Source: Gymnorhina tibicen (taxonomy: Eukaryota; Chordata; Aves; Passeriformes; Artamidae). From it: a stretch of DNA of 64,000 nucleotides. Each line of letters opens with the position of its first letter. The stretch's first letter is position 1. Below are positions 1 to 10,272 of this stretch, piece after piece. The notes beneath the pieces were generated by a model, which was not told where the DNA came from, did no database searches, and was given only the letters and a program-made list of their open reading frames with translations. The position numbers and the translations under genes were made by a program. The DNA is taken from assembly GCA_013399875.1 (NCBI GenBank), contig VXAZ01008140.1, positions 273,296 through 337,295 on the forward strand. Reading direction: 5' to 3'.

Positions 1-3000
1 GTAAACTAAAAGCCTCACAGTCCCCCTTGTCCTCCAGAAAACCTTCTCAGAAGGGTGCAGCTAAGTTACACATCCAGATACTTGTAAGAAATTCTTATTT
101 ACAGAAAAATGAGTCTGGAACCCCTCTGAAGGCTCAGGAACTCTGATGACCCTAACAATCCAGCTTTGAGGACTGGGACCTTAGGGACAACAGGCAGTTG
201 ATATAGCTTCTCAGAAACACCATCAAATCTCTATTTTTCTTAGCTATTTTTTTCCCCTAGCTGTTCTTTCCATGTTTCTCAGTCACACATTCCTCACTGG
301 AAAACATATTCTAGCCATGCTGAAGTGTTTAAGATAAAGCTTCAATCAATTTTTAAAAACCCCAATTTTGCAAATAATCGTGAGTTAATCCCTCTGCTAT
401 TGAATACACCTCAGATTCTCCTGCTTATTTCTACCTTTTCTCTCTTCTGAATGCAGCAAATACTTAGTAAACTCCCTTTCCCCCAAAAAAACCCAAACCC
501 CACTCTACCCAGAAAGGTACAAGGCCTGGCTTTTCAGAGAGAGGGACAAAAAGGAAAGGAAAATTATGTGCTGCATCTTTTTACAAATACTTATCCAAAT
601 GGAATGTGCATGGGTAGCTGGGAAAGGACTGATGATGCTTCAGGTCTACAGCATCTCACCAAGGACCACCATAAAACTCACTGACAGCCTCATCCTCAAA
701 TCCTCTGCACATATTTGCTCAGATGAACATTTTCAAACCAAACACATGCCTAAAAGCTTTGCTAGCATGAAGACATAAATGTATCCCAGCAGTAGGAAAA
801 AGGGAATTAGCTTAAAACAAAAGGAAACCCAACATTGCTGAAGCCAAGTCTAGTGCCAAGTGAATTCAGGTTCAAAAATTAGACCTCATTCTTCAAAAAG
901 AGAAAAGCCACAACATATGATCTGAAGAGAAATATATTTAGCAGATATATTTTTCTTCCCTTCCAAATTTAAATAGAAGCCATTTTAAAACACTAAATAA
1001 ACTGAAGTAAATTGGCACAGCAGTGAAATGAAGAAAAGGGAAAAAAAAAGAAAAAAAGAAATTGGAATTGAATAGCTTAATTAGCCAAAACAAAAAAAGT
1101 ACAGGGCAGGAGGAAATGCCACCACACAACATGGGGAACAGAACACTTGCTTTTGATGAAACACACTCTCAAAAAAAGCTGACACTACAGCCTGAATAAA
1201 TACAGCATTTTAAATATTCACCCATATTTAGCCACTTTAGAAAAGAACCAGTACCCACCTCTCCTCAGGAGTTGTAGCTTGGTTAAGCATCAAGGCTCTC
1301 ATTAATATAACTTTGTCTCTTTGCTCCTCTTGGAAAATCAGGTGTGGAGGCATCTTGGAGACATGGCAAGTGGTGTCACAGCTGCCTTGTGTGACTCACA
1401 GTGCCTGGCTCCACGGAGCAGAGGAATCCCAGACTAACCTGGGCCTGGCCTCCCACTTTGGCTTGGCCTGGAGGACGACACTGAATTACAGTTCAATCAT
1501 TTTTGCCTTTGCTCAAGTCCGAAAAGTATCCTGGCTCACTCATTACCCCCAGAACTCACAAGGAATTATAGGGATGTATTTGGATATATTTAGATAAATA
1601 CTCCATTCAGGTTTAAAACTGCAGCATAACCAGGCAGAAGTGAAAACCACTGCACTGGAAAAACTTGTGGGAGGGATCAAACAAACATGCAAAGGAAAGG
1701 TGGGATAAAGAGCTTTTAACTCCCTGCTGGGCTGAGGATCCACACCCAGCGTGGAGCAGGAGTATCTAAACTTGGTACCTGGCTAAGAGTTGCTGAAGGC
1801 ACAGGAAAAGGGAACCCAGCCTGTGGGAAGTAGCCCTGCCATGAAGGGGTGATGGTCCCAGTGATGGTGGGAGGGCACAGCTCTGCAGCCCCACAACATG
1901 CATCACATGGAGCTGGGCTACTGGGGAGGGCTGGATCCGCACCTGTAAGCCTGGCAGGAACAGGAGATTAACCATCCACAGGAGTGGGACTCAGCCCCAG
2001 CCCACACACAGTCACGGTACTCCAGGCAGTGGCACAGGAAGGACTGGCTGTGCCCATTTCCAGCTCTGGTGAATGTCTGCTTGAGGGCTGACTCAGCACC
2101 TACACTGCAAACATCAGCAGCCTCTGCAGCCAGAGCCCCCGGGGGCTGGTACTGATCCCTGGCTGCTGGGGTGGCACTGAGATATTTCTGCCAAAGTGAC
2201 CATTTCTATCCCTTTTCTACCTCTGAGTGCTCCACACTTGGCTGCAGTGCTCTCTCAGGTGTATAATTTCCTGAATAGGATTTCCTAATCCCTACACGAC
2301 TTTTCTATTCAGATCCTGCATTTAACATGACTGTACCAGCACTTCTCACATCCATGAGCTCTACTCAAATGACTGGCACTAGTTCAAGCCCTGGATTATA
2401 GTCTTCCCTATCCTGTAGGGATCTAGTCATGAGCAGAAACCTGCTGAAGAGCTTCATCTGCCTGCTGAGAAGTCTCACCATCCATGGCAGAGAGTCAAGA
2501 TCTCAAGGAAGGCAGAAGGTGCCCAGCTGGGATCTGGTCAATGGATGCTCCTAATTTGGTCTCCCTGGCTTCAGCTATCACTGCAAGATTAGGAGGTTTC
2601 TGCAGAGCAGCAGAACATGCAGCACTCCTGGTTTTAGGGTTTGCTGTTTGACAGCTATTCATGATCCAAAAGCTGCTGTGGGTTGTGTTTCTTATTCCCA
2701 GTGCACTGTGGAAGGTATTAATTATAGAGGAGAGGTACAGAAAGCTTAAAAATCATGTATGTAACAGAATTGCTGCCCAGTGTTATTTCCCCCCCTCTCC
2801 ACAGCCTTTCTGACAAAGCCATTCCTGTCCTGTGCCACAGGCTACCGGTGACACGTTTGAACTTCTGCAGCCGTTTGATGTAAAATGTTTTAAATTCTTT
2901 TTGGGAACACTAAAGGCTTTTGTCTCCTGGTGCTGTGGGGATGCCATGTCTGGCAGAGACAGATCTTTCTGTGTTTTCCAACTGCACCATATCACATCGG

Positions 3001-4654
3001 GCTGCCCAGCGAGCCAAGAGGTGGGAATATTTGTTAATCATTAAATGGAGCCTTTTTCCATTAGAATGAAAGGGAACACAATGCAGCAATACAAGTCCAA
3101 GCCCACCCTTCCCACGGAAAGGCTGCCTGCTGATTACAACTCTGTCCTACCCTGACATTTAGATATTTGGAGAGCTACAGTTTTACAGGATGGATGTGAA
3201 GTGATTGTTCAGCTGATGGCAGCAGCAGCGTTGGGCTGACAGGTCAGCTCTGACAGCATAATGCATCACCAGGCTTGGACAGGAGGATATTACAGTTCCT
3301 AAATCCTGACTAAGTATCAGGCAAAAACTGCCTGGTTTTGTGAACATCCTGGATGTGAACATCCAGGAAATAACCCTGTTTTTCCATCTGTTCTCTCCCT
3401 GGTTTAGGACCTATGCAGTCACTGGTGCTAGTGGAGAACACAAGAGAACACCACTGGCCAGTTTGGAGCTGTGTTCTCCAGTCTAAACAGTAGACCAGGC
3501 TGTTCTGCTGCCTGTGGCATAGTGTTGAACAGACTACCTACATTTGAACAGAAGAATACCAAGATCAGTTTCCCCCCTTTTACCACAGAGGGAAAAAATA
3601 ATTCACCATTAAATGCCCCCTAGGCTGCTGCACACAAAACCTGTCTGGAGGTTTGCTAGTTAAATGCAGCAATGCATCAGCAAGCACAAGTGCTTTTCCC
3701 ACCAGTGTGCCAAAGGAGCTTGTTCATGCCATGGCTTCATGGAGATGGTTGTGTGCTGTCCTGGATGAGTGCAGGTGACATGAGCTCTGTAAAGGAACAG
3801 CACATCTCTTCTTCATGAAACAGAACCACCCTGAGAGCGTCTTCCCCCTCGGCAAAGAAATCACACCAGCATATAAAAGTGACTGCTGATCTAAATAATT
3901 TCCTGCACATAAAGGACGAAAGGACAACTGCCACTGTGGTTACTGCTGCTATGACAGCAATTTACCATGGCAGGGAGTGCACACCAGTGTGTAATATTTC
4001 AGTCTGAATTCAGGTCACACGTGCACAACCCTTGTGACTTTTAGGCAGCACTGCCCAGTCCTAGCGTGGTCTGCCAGTGTTCTGGATATCCCAGTGACAC
4101 TGGTGCAGGTATGGGTCAGCGCTTGTGCCAGAGCCCTGCACCCACAATACAGAACTGATGTAGGAGAGATGAACCTGACCTGTTTCGAACACTCTGGACA
4201 AGGACTTGGGAGCTGCAGGCAGCAAACATTGGAAGGTACCGGCTGCAGAGCCAAGCCAGGTCCTTCTGGAGCAGGGATGCTGTTTGCTCTGAGGATGATG
4301 AACAAGCCTAAGGGTGAGAACACAGTGCTGGTGGCAGCTGGACCTCATGTGCACACCCAGGAAGCCTCTAGGCAGAGTTCAAAGGGAGATGGAAATCAGT
4401 ACAAGATCTTGGCCTTCAAGAGCAGGCGGTGTGTTACAGCATAAATGCCTGGGACAAAGGTTTTGTGCAAGACAGAAACTAAGTCTGAGTCAGATTCTGA
4501 GTAGCGGCAGTGGAGAAGGGAGAGGAAAAAGAGCTTAGAAAACATCAAAGCAAATGCTGGTCATAACAAAAAGTTAAGGTAATACTATTTAAATCCAAAA
4601 GGTAGTTTTTCTATTGTCTAAGCAAGATGTATTCTTTGTTTTCAACTGCTGTAG
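1..4654. other. Unique non-coding DNA, no gene recognised
   Basis: About 4.6 kb without a recognisable gene or interspersed repeat. All reading frames are broken into pieces of about 130 codons or fewer, with overlapping frames on both strands and no domain I recognise. A purine-rich low-complexity tract lies near 1028-1062. A short perfect hairpin lies at 3347-3368. A strong-looking splice acceptor (pyrimidine tract ending CACAG near 2803) has no convincing donor downstream. The stretch could be intronic or intergenic; the sequence does not decide between them. Confidence 0.6.
3339..3368. repeat. Short hairpin overlapping an 11-bp direct repeat
   Basis: TCCTGGATGT at 3347-3356 is followed by GA and then by its exact reverse complement ACATCCAGGA at 3359-3368, giving a 10-bp perfect stem with a 2-nt spacer. 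The 11-mer TGTGAACATCC also occurs twice in direct orientation, at 3339-3349 and 3354-3364. The structure is visible in the sequence. No function is implied, and the stem is much shorter than a microRNA precursor. Confidence 0.6.
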
Positions 4655-4751
4655 GAAGATAACCCTGTGTCCTGTTGCTGGGCAGGCCTGTGGGAGCAGT
4701 TTACTGTGCAATGGGAAATCATACCTGCAGGAAGAAGCTGAAGTGGAAATG
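4655..4751 (+). other. Exon-like segment bounded by good splice sites
   Basis: A pyrimidine-rich tract ends in CTGCTGTAG just before 4655, and a perfect donor (ATG then GTAAGT) follows 4751. The 97-nt interval between them is open in one frame, reading 32 codons that begin with KITLCPVAGQ and end with EEAEVEM. I recognise no protein family in it. It could be an exon of a coding gene or of a long non-coding RNA, or a chance pair of splice signals, which is common in 64 kb of vertebrate DNA. No neighbouring exon was found to support it. Confidence 0.18.
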
Positions 4752-6018
4752 GTAAGTTCAGGGCAAAGTGAAGGAAGGGTGAGACTAGATGGATTTGAGA
4801 TGAGAATTTCTTGGGCTCCACCCTGCACTGGGCTCACTAATGACACCAGAAAAGCTCCTTTAGCAGTGACAAGGATGAGGCAGCCCTTGCACAAACACAC
4901 ACGTGTATATTAAGCAAAAGCCTGTACTCTGCTACATCCTGAGGTATCAACACCAAAAAGCAACTGCAATTTGGTTTGTGTAATCAGAATAATTTTAAGA
5001 TATGACCCAACCATAACAAGGAATTGCTGAACTTAAATTTAAGCCACAACACACTGCTACAACACCATTTCCTTTTGCAATTGTGCTCAGCTGTTTCTGT
5101 GACCAGTTGCTCACCACTGCTCTGATGAAAAGTGCTGAGGCTGGAGAGAGGGGTCACCTCCTTCCTTAGAGGCTGTTTGGTGCTGGGTGCCTCAGGCTGA
5201 TTCAGGCAGCTCTGCTCTGCCTGAAAGCAGCAGCATCCTGAGGCTCACATGCTAACCTAGATCCCAGCAGGATTCAGGTTTGGCTTTCACTACTCCAGTG
5301 ACCTGCAGGGTGACCTGAAACAACTTAAACCATTGCTTTTGTGCCATTATTTTCTTGTCTCTAGAGTGAAGCTTGTGATATAGATCATCTTATATGTAAA
5401 GGAGGTTTAAGACCTTCAGACATAAAGCACTGCCAGTGGCTGTTATTACTTCACTGTGCAGTTGGCAGCAGCCCCTCATGCAGGAGCAAGTGTAAATCTA
5501 TTTCCCAACCAGTTTTATATTCAGCACAACCTGCCATCCTCCAGGTGCACAGTTCATTAGAGACTGCTCGGTTTTATCTGGCCGTAAAGGCAGTGTAAAA
5601 AAAAAAAGCCCTGCTGATTAAACATGCAATTGAAATCCATCTCCTGGAGCAGAGCAGACAGTTCCTGGTGCTTTATCTGCACCGACTGAAATGCAATCTG
5701 TGCCACTTAGAGCAGAACAATGCTCAATTTTTTCATATTTTACTTGAATTGTTAACACATAAAGCAGAAACACAGCCCATTTCCACAGAGAAGGTCTCTT
5801 CTGACATACTCAGTGTGTTAACCCAGAGTATACAAATCTGCTTCAAAGCTAATAGGCTTTTTTCTTCCTGCAAACACTTCTCCACATCTGCACACTCTCT
5901 CTACTTCAACAGCAATGGTATTTGGTAATGCTCTCCAAACAGGAGCCACTGCAGAAAGGCTGTATTTACCGATGTTTGGGTAAGAACTAATAAGAGACCT
6001 GGTTGTGTCTCTGTTCCT
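4752..6018. other. Unique non-coding DNA, no gene recognised
   Basis: No gene or repeat is recognised. An A-rich run lies near 5597-5607. The part from about 5560 to 5760 is unbroken by repeats and contains ATTAAAC and ACATAAAG-like AT-rich words, but I cannot show conservation from one sequence. Confidence 0.5.
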
Positions 6019-6075
6019 AAAAAAAAAAAAAAAAAAAAAAAAAAAGCANNNNNNNNNNNNNNNNNNNNNNNNNNN
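6019..6075. other. Poly(A) run ending in an assembly gap
   Basis: Twenty-seven consecutive A residues (6019-6045), then GCA, then 27 unresolved bases (6049-6075). The unresolved bases show that the assembly failed here, most likely because of the homopolymer. The true length of the run and of the missing sequence is unknown. Any reading frame crossing this point is meaningless. Confidence 0.95.
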
Positions 6076-6335
6076 ATCAAGTCAATAAGAGTCAATATTT
6101 ATACACCCGCTGGTGAAATAAATCCCGCCCTCCCCAAGAAGAGGGACATAAAATGAAGTGATTGAAACAGGATTTCATGGAAGGGGACTTCATTTGCTTA
6201 TTTGTTTTCAGAGTTTGGGATATGTTTGGGATTCTTAAAAAAGCATTTGTTGTAACTTGAGTGCAATTGTACTGTACAGAGCCCATCAGAGCAGCTTCAG
6301 TGGTGGGACCTGTCACTGAGGATCAAAAAAAAAAA

Positions 6336-6413
6336 AGGGGTACAGTGACATGATCTTTAAAGGTCCCTTCCAACCCCAAACCATTCTATGACTCTATGTT
6401 CTGTCATTCTGTG
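6336..6413 (+). mobile_element. CR1 LINE fragment, 3' end only
   Basis: This is a strongly 5'-truncated CR1 retrotransposon. The diagnostic 3' end is present: TGATCTTTAAAGGTCCC, then TTCCAACCCCAAACCATTC, then degenerate ATTCTATGA/ATTCTGTGA repeats. CR1 elements prime at their own short 3' repeats instead of a poly(A) tail and are usually 5'-truncated like this one. Only the last 80 bp or so are left, so no coding part remains. Confidence 0.9.
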
Positions 6414-8452
6414 ATATTTCAGAAATGTAGCCAAGGGCGTTAAGTCTTCATTTGCAGCACCAGTGGCATCACTGTAGAGGAGCCTTTGTACAGACCAAAT
6501 CAGGACCATTCTCAAACCAGGACCAAATGATTTCCCATTCTCCCAGAATCTGTGGGATTGAAGAGACTTGTCACCGACCAGAGTTAGCTCAGGGTCAAGT
6601 TTTACACTCCAAAAACCAAAGAAAAAAATGCTGTTTACTGTCCAGTTTCTTAGAAAACAGTCAAATCCCTCTTCTCATGGAACTGCTCATTTGTGTGTCA
6701 TCAGCAAACTTTTCCACTGGCAAACTCACCATAGGTAAACAAAGTTTATGCTTTATCAGTGTAATCTCTCTTCATAGCCAGCCTGAACACCTGCCCTGTT
6801 TCTGTAATATTGCTTTTCTCTGACTTTTCTTCATTATGAGCTAAGATTAAGCTTTTTCTTGTTTATCTTAAAAAGGGCAACTTTTAATCTCATTCTACTG
6901 CTCGGTGTATCTTGAGATGCTCTTCTCTGAACAGATCTGACTCTTTTCCCATCAAACCCCACATTTAGCACACAAACCAGACCAAAACTCACTGGAAAAC
7001 TTACATTAATCAGCAGAATGGCATAAATGAGACTATTTACATCTTCAAAAGCCTTGAATAAGCAACAACACTCTTCTATATTCTTGTCAGTGGCTGTGCC
7101 CCAGGCAGGGAGCAGGTACAGTATTTGCAGTGTGGTGCTGATGCTGTGCACCTGACACCTCATTACTAAAAGGCCAACACAGCTCCAGTCATTAACTGAT
7201 GTGGGTAATGAGGCTCTCACCTCTGCCTTCCTCCAAACAACAGAGGACACCCCAAACAGCCATCCTCTGGTGAACAGGTCATTAGCACAAAAACCCCCTC
7301 ACTTTGATGCCCCTAACGTGCCTTTCATCATTACATCCTAAAAGCACTTTGCAATGATTACTGTGATGCTTGATTCATCACCCACCCAAGCAGCCTTCCT
7401 TAATTCCCAGCTAGATGTACAGAAAGCTGCAGATACAGAAAGGGGTAATTCTGAACGAGAGCATTCTCTAGGAGCTGCATTTATCACCCCAACTTCAGAA
7501 AGTAAAACCAGACCATTTGTAACTTGTCCCATCCCGATCCCAGTGAGAAGCAAAGCAAGGAGAGTCTAGGAATCCATGCCCCTGCTCCCCTTGACACCAC
7601 TGGTCTGGGGAGGTATTGGAAAACTCTCCTGTCCTATTGACATATTCAGCAAAGGGACCTTGTGCAGAAAATAAAGTTTCTCTGTATCCTTCAACCGTTC
7701 ATCCTGAGCTGGTTTTCACTTTTTTTCCGTGACATGCCATTATTAAACAACAGCAGCAAACTAGCTTCCGGGTAAAACTTCCCCCAAAGTAGTTGAAAGA
7801 TAGCAAGAAATGCCAAGATTTCTAGTTTCCTCTTTCTTTAAAGGGGAAATAACATTAAATATTTGTAAATGGCACTGATTAGCACTTTATTTTATAGCTT
7901 TGATTTTAAAATTTTTTTTTTTTTTAGTCCAACAAAGACCCTCTTCCCCCATAGTAATGCTAGAGGGGAACTCTGCTGAAAATTATAGATTCCAGAGTTT
8001 GCAAGAGAACCACAAAGGCTTAAATATAGTTATTGACATTCCAAACACCCACTGAAGGCTTAATCTTCCCTTGGCCAGAAATAACCACACGAAGTGAAGG
8101 TAGAAAACTGACATCAAACCACCTCAACATGGGACAGCTGATTATTGCAGTGGGGCACAGAGAGATGCCCTGCCTGCCCCTCCTGTCCCTGCCTGGAGTG
8201 GACACTGATGGGGCTGATGCTGTCATCCCACTGGTTCCCTTAGGAGGATTTATCTTCCATAAAGAAGGGCTGCACAAGTTACCCCTTTCTCCAAGAAAGG
8301 ACATGAAGGAGCTCCTGTCTCTGCTGTGGGATTCAATGCCTGTGTTCTGCATTTTTAATGCATTTGTGCTGCTCCCAGACCACATGGGTGCACCCCATCC
8401 TCCTGGGGACCCAAGGCAAAGGTGCTGGAGGGAAGGAAGGCTTTCCAGAGAG
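6414..8452. other. Unique non-coding DNA, no gene recognised
   Basis: About 2 kb without a recognised gene or repeat. A run of 14 T lies at 7912-7925. The longest open frames (138 codons minus at 6834-7250; 173 codons minus and 141 codons plus around 8020-8541) overlap on opposite strands or run into the adjacent LTR, and they look like chance frames. Confidence 0.5.
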
Positions 8453-9096
8453 GTGTGATGTCGCTGACCGCTTGACCGCCCGGTGGCCAAGCAGGCGACT
8501 AGCCTGGAGTGTCCCGAGCTGGGGACAATGAGAGGCTTCAAGTGCCCGATGGAAGCTCCTGCAGGAGCTTTCTGCTTGCAGGCTCACAATGGAGCAGGCA
8601 GCAGTCCGATGTTACAGTAGCGAGGGCAGAGGAAAAGGAGGAAAGAGAGACTCTCTGTTGCAGTGTCCCAGTCTTTATTATCCGGCCCGAAGGTCAGAGA
8701 GCCGCGATGGGGGCAACGGAAGAGCCCCGAGGGGGCGGACCCCGAGACTTTTATCGCCAAGGGGGATGAGGGGAGGAATAAAGGGACAAACCAATAGGGA
8801 AAATGACAACTGGTGACGGGTACCCAATAGTTTTAAACTTAAGGAGGGACTAATTCAAACAACCCAATGGGGAACACGGAACAGCAGAACTTTCTAGCAA
8901 CTCATTGAATAAACACAAGATGGGTTGGAACATAGGCGGGGAAACAACTTAAGATTGACGGTTCGGGGGTGTGGTCGGGTCCCCAGGACCACCTTCAGGC
9001 TCCTCCTCAGCCCCACTATCCGGGGCTGGGAAGTCAACCCACTTGGTGCTATGGAGGCGGAACCCAAAGGTGGGTTGGGCCACCGCCACAGTGTGA
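8453..9096 (-). mobile_element. Solo LTR, ERVK-like (6-bp TSD), minus strand
   Basis: A complete solo LTR spans 8459-9090 (632 bp). It begins TGTCGCTG and ends CCGCCACA on the plus strand, so it reads TG...CA in its own orientation. It is flanked by an exact 6-bp duplication GTGTGA at 8453-8458 and 9091-9096. Read leftwards it has inverted CCAAT boxes (8791, 8823, 8862 region), a TATA-like GGCGATAAAAG (8748-8758) and an AATAAA poly(A) signal (8674-8679). This is a U3-R-U5 layout. A 6-bp duplication is typical of class II (ERVK-type) elements. No gag, pol or env sequence adjoins it, so the internal part was probably lost by LTR-LTR recombination. The family name is not known to me. Confidence 0.9.
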
Positions 9097-9798
9097 CACT
9101 CCTTGGAATTAGCAAATGCCTTTGACAGCTCTCCCCCATCCCTGTCTGCTCACAGGCTGTGCTGGCAGATCCTGAAGGAATAGTGCTGGTGGCCAGCAGA
9201 CTTCACACCCCAACAGCTGCAGCCTGTGTGTCTACAGAGATCCTAAAAGGGTTAGAAAAGGTGAAGTATCTCTAGGGTGATCCTAGGGAGCCTCCTAAGC
9301 ATCATTCCCTCTGAGGGATCCTGGACGTGTCCGCGTGGCTGTGGCTGAGTACACTGTGAGCGGGGCCCCAGTGATTTATGGGCTGTCCTACTGCAGTGCT
9401 CACACAGAGCCCCCTCAAACCCACAGCATGACCTTGTGACAGCCTGGGAAAGGCAGGGAGGAGCCCGAGGTGGAGGCAACAACAAGGACCTGGGTCGTTG
9501 TCACAGGCAGAGACTGATACAGAACTTGGGAGACAAAGCACAGAGCCACCATCAACGACCCAACCCAACCTCCTCTTTCATTTTCATTGCCTCAGCAGGG
9601 GAAGTCCCCATCGCTGTCCCTACAAATGACAGTGTGTTTTTCGAGGGGATGGGGAGGGTTGTTCCACCTAGGCTGCCTTTGCCCCAGGGCACTGCACACC
9701 ATCACCTTCACTGCAGTCAGTTAGGGCAGTGGTTCCAGCACTACAAATAACAACAGGCTGGACGACAAAGCCCCATTTAGACCAGAGCAAGGGGGTTC
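9097..9798. other. Spacer between two solo LTRs
   Basis: About 700 bp of unique-looking sequence between the two LTRs. No retroviral internal sequence is recognisable, and the two LTRs have different TSDs and sequences. They are therefore independent insertions and not the ends of one provirus. Overlapping short frames on both strands look like chance. Confidence 0.55.
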
Positions 9799-10272
9799 AT
9801 GCTGAAAGGAATAAGGGACTTGTCTTTACAAACAAGCTGTGGGCCTGCTGGTAGATAAAACTAGAACTGAGAGATAAAAGAAACAATGGGAAGGATTCCA
9901 CTGATTGATGAATGGAAAGAGATTTGTCTTTACAAACAAACTGTAGGTCCACTGATAAATGAAATTGGATATTGAGAGATGAAAGAAACAACGGGAAGAA
10001 CCATAAATTCCATAAGAATTAAAAATTAAAGGGGGGTTATACAGTAGAAGGGAGTCTTAGGTATTAGGCGTTTCAGGAAGTCTGTACCTCTCAAGTACCT
10101 CAGCCAATGGGGAAAGAGAAAGGGAAATGCAGTCAGGAAACCAGGATAAATAGGAGGCTGCGCCCTCCAAAAATTGGAGAGACCCCAGGGGAATGCCCCA
10201 TGGCCTCTCCCTTTATCCGAATAAAGTAACAGGACTCCTCTGGTGTTTGTGGATTAATTTTCCTGACAATGC
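9799..10272 (+). mobile_element. Solo LTR with 4-bp TSD and internal duplication, plus strand
   Basis: The LTR runs from TGAAAGGA (9803) to TTTTCCTGACA (10268), 466 bp, with TG...CA ends and an exact 4-bp duplication ATGC at 9799-9802 and 10269-10272. It shows the order of a retroviral promoter: CCAAT box at 10104-10108, TATA-like GATAAATA at 10145-10152, AATAAA at 10220-10225, then a short T/G-rich U5. A 4-bp duplication is usual for class I (gammaretrovirus-like) elements, though 4 bp is weak evidence on its own. The U3 part contains a diverged tandem duplication of about 106 bp. No internal retroviral genes adjoin it. Confidence 0.88.
9803..10002 (+). repeat. Diverged tandem duplication (~106 bp) within the LTR U3
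   Basis: Copy 1 starts at 9803 and copy 2 at 9909. Both contain TTGTCTTTACAAACAA, then CTGT(G/A)GG-like sequence, GATAAA, TTGAGAGAT-like sequence and GAAAGAAACAA(T/C)GGGAAG. The copies differ at many positions, so the duplication is old and probably present in the family consensus. Repeated U3 blocks in retroviral LTRs often act as enhancers; that function is inferred here. Confidence 0.85.

Noticed and set aside
2783..2900. Strong acceptor-like tract (CCCCCCTCTCCACAG) near 2803
   Set aside because: Frames after it close quickly and no good donor follows, so it is not a convincing exon start.
8453..9098. LTR end placed at 9098 (TGTGACA) with start at 8454
   Set aside because: Those ends give TG...CA but no duplication. 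Ends at 8459 and 9090 give an exact 6-bp TSD and are preferred.
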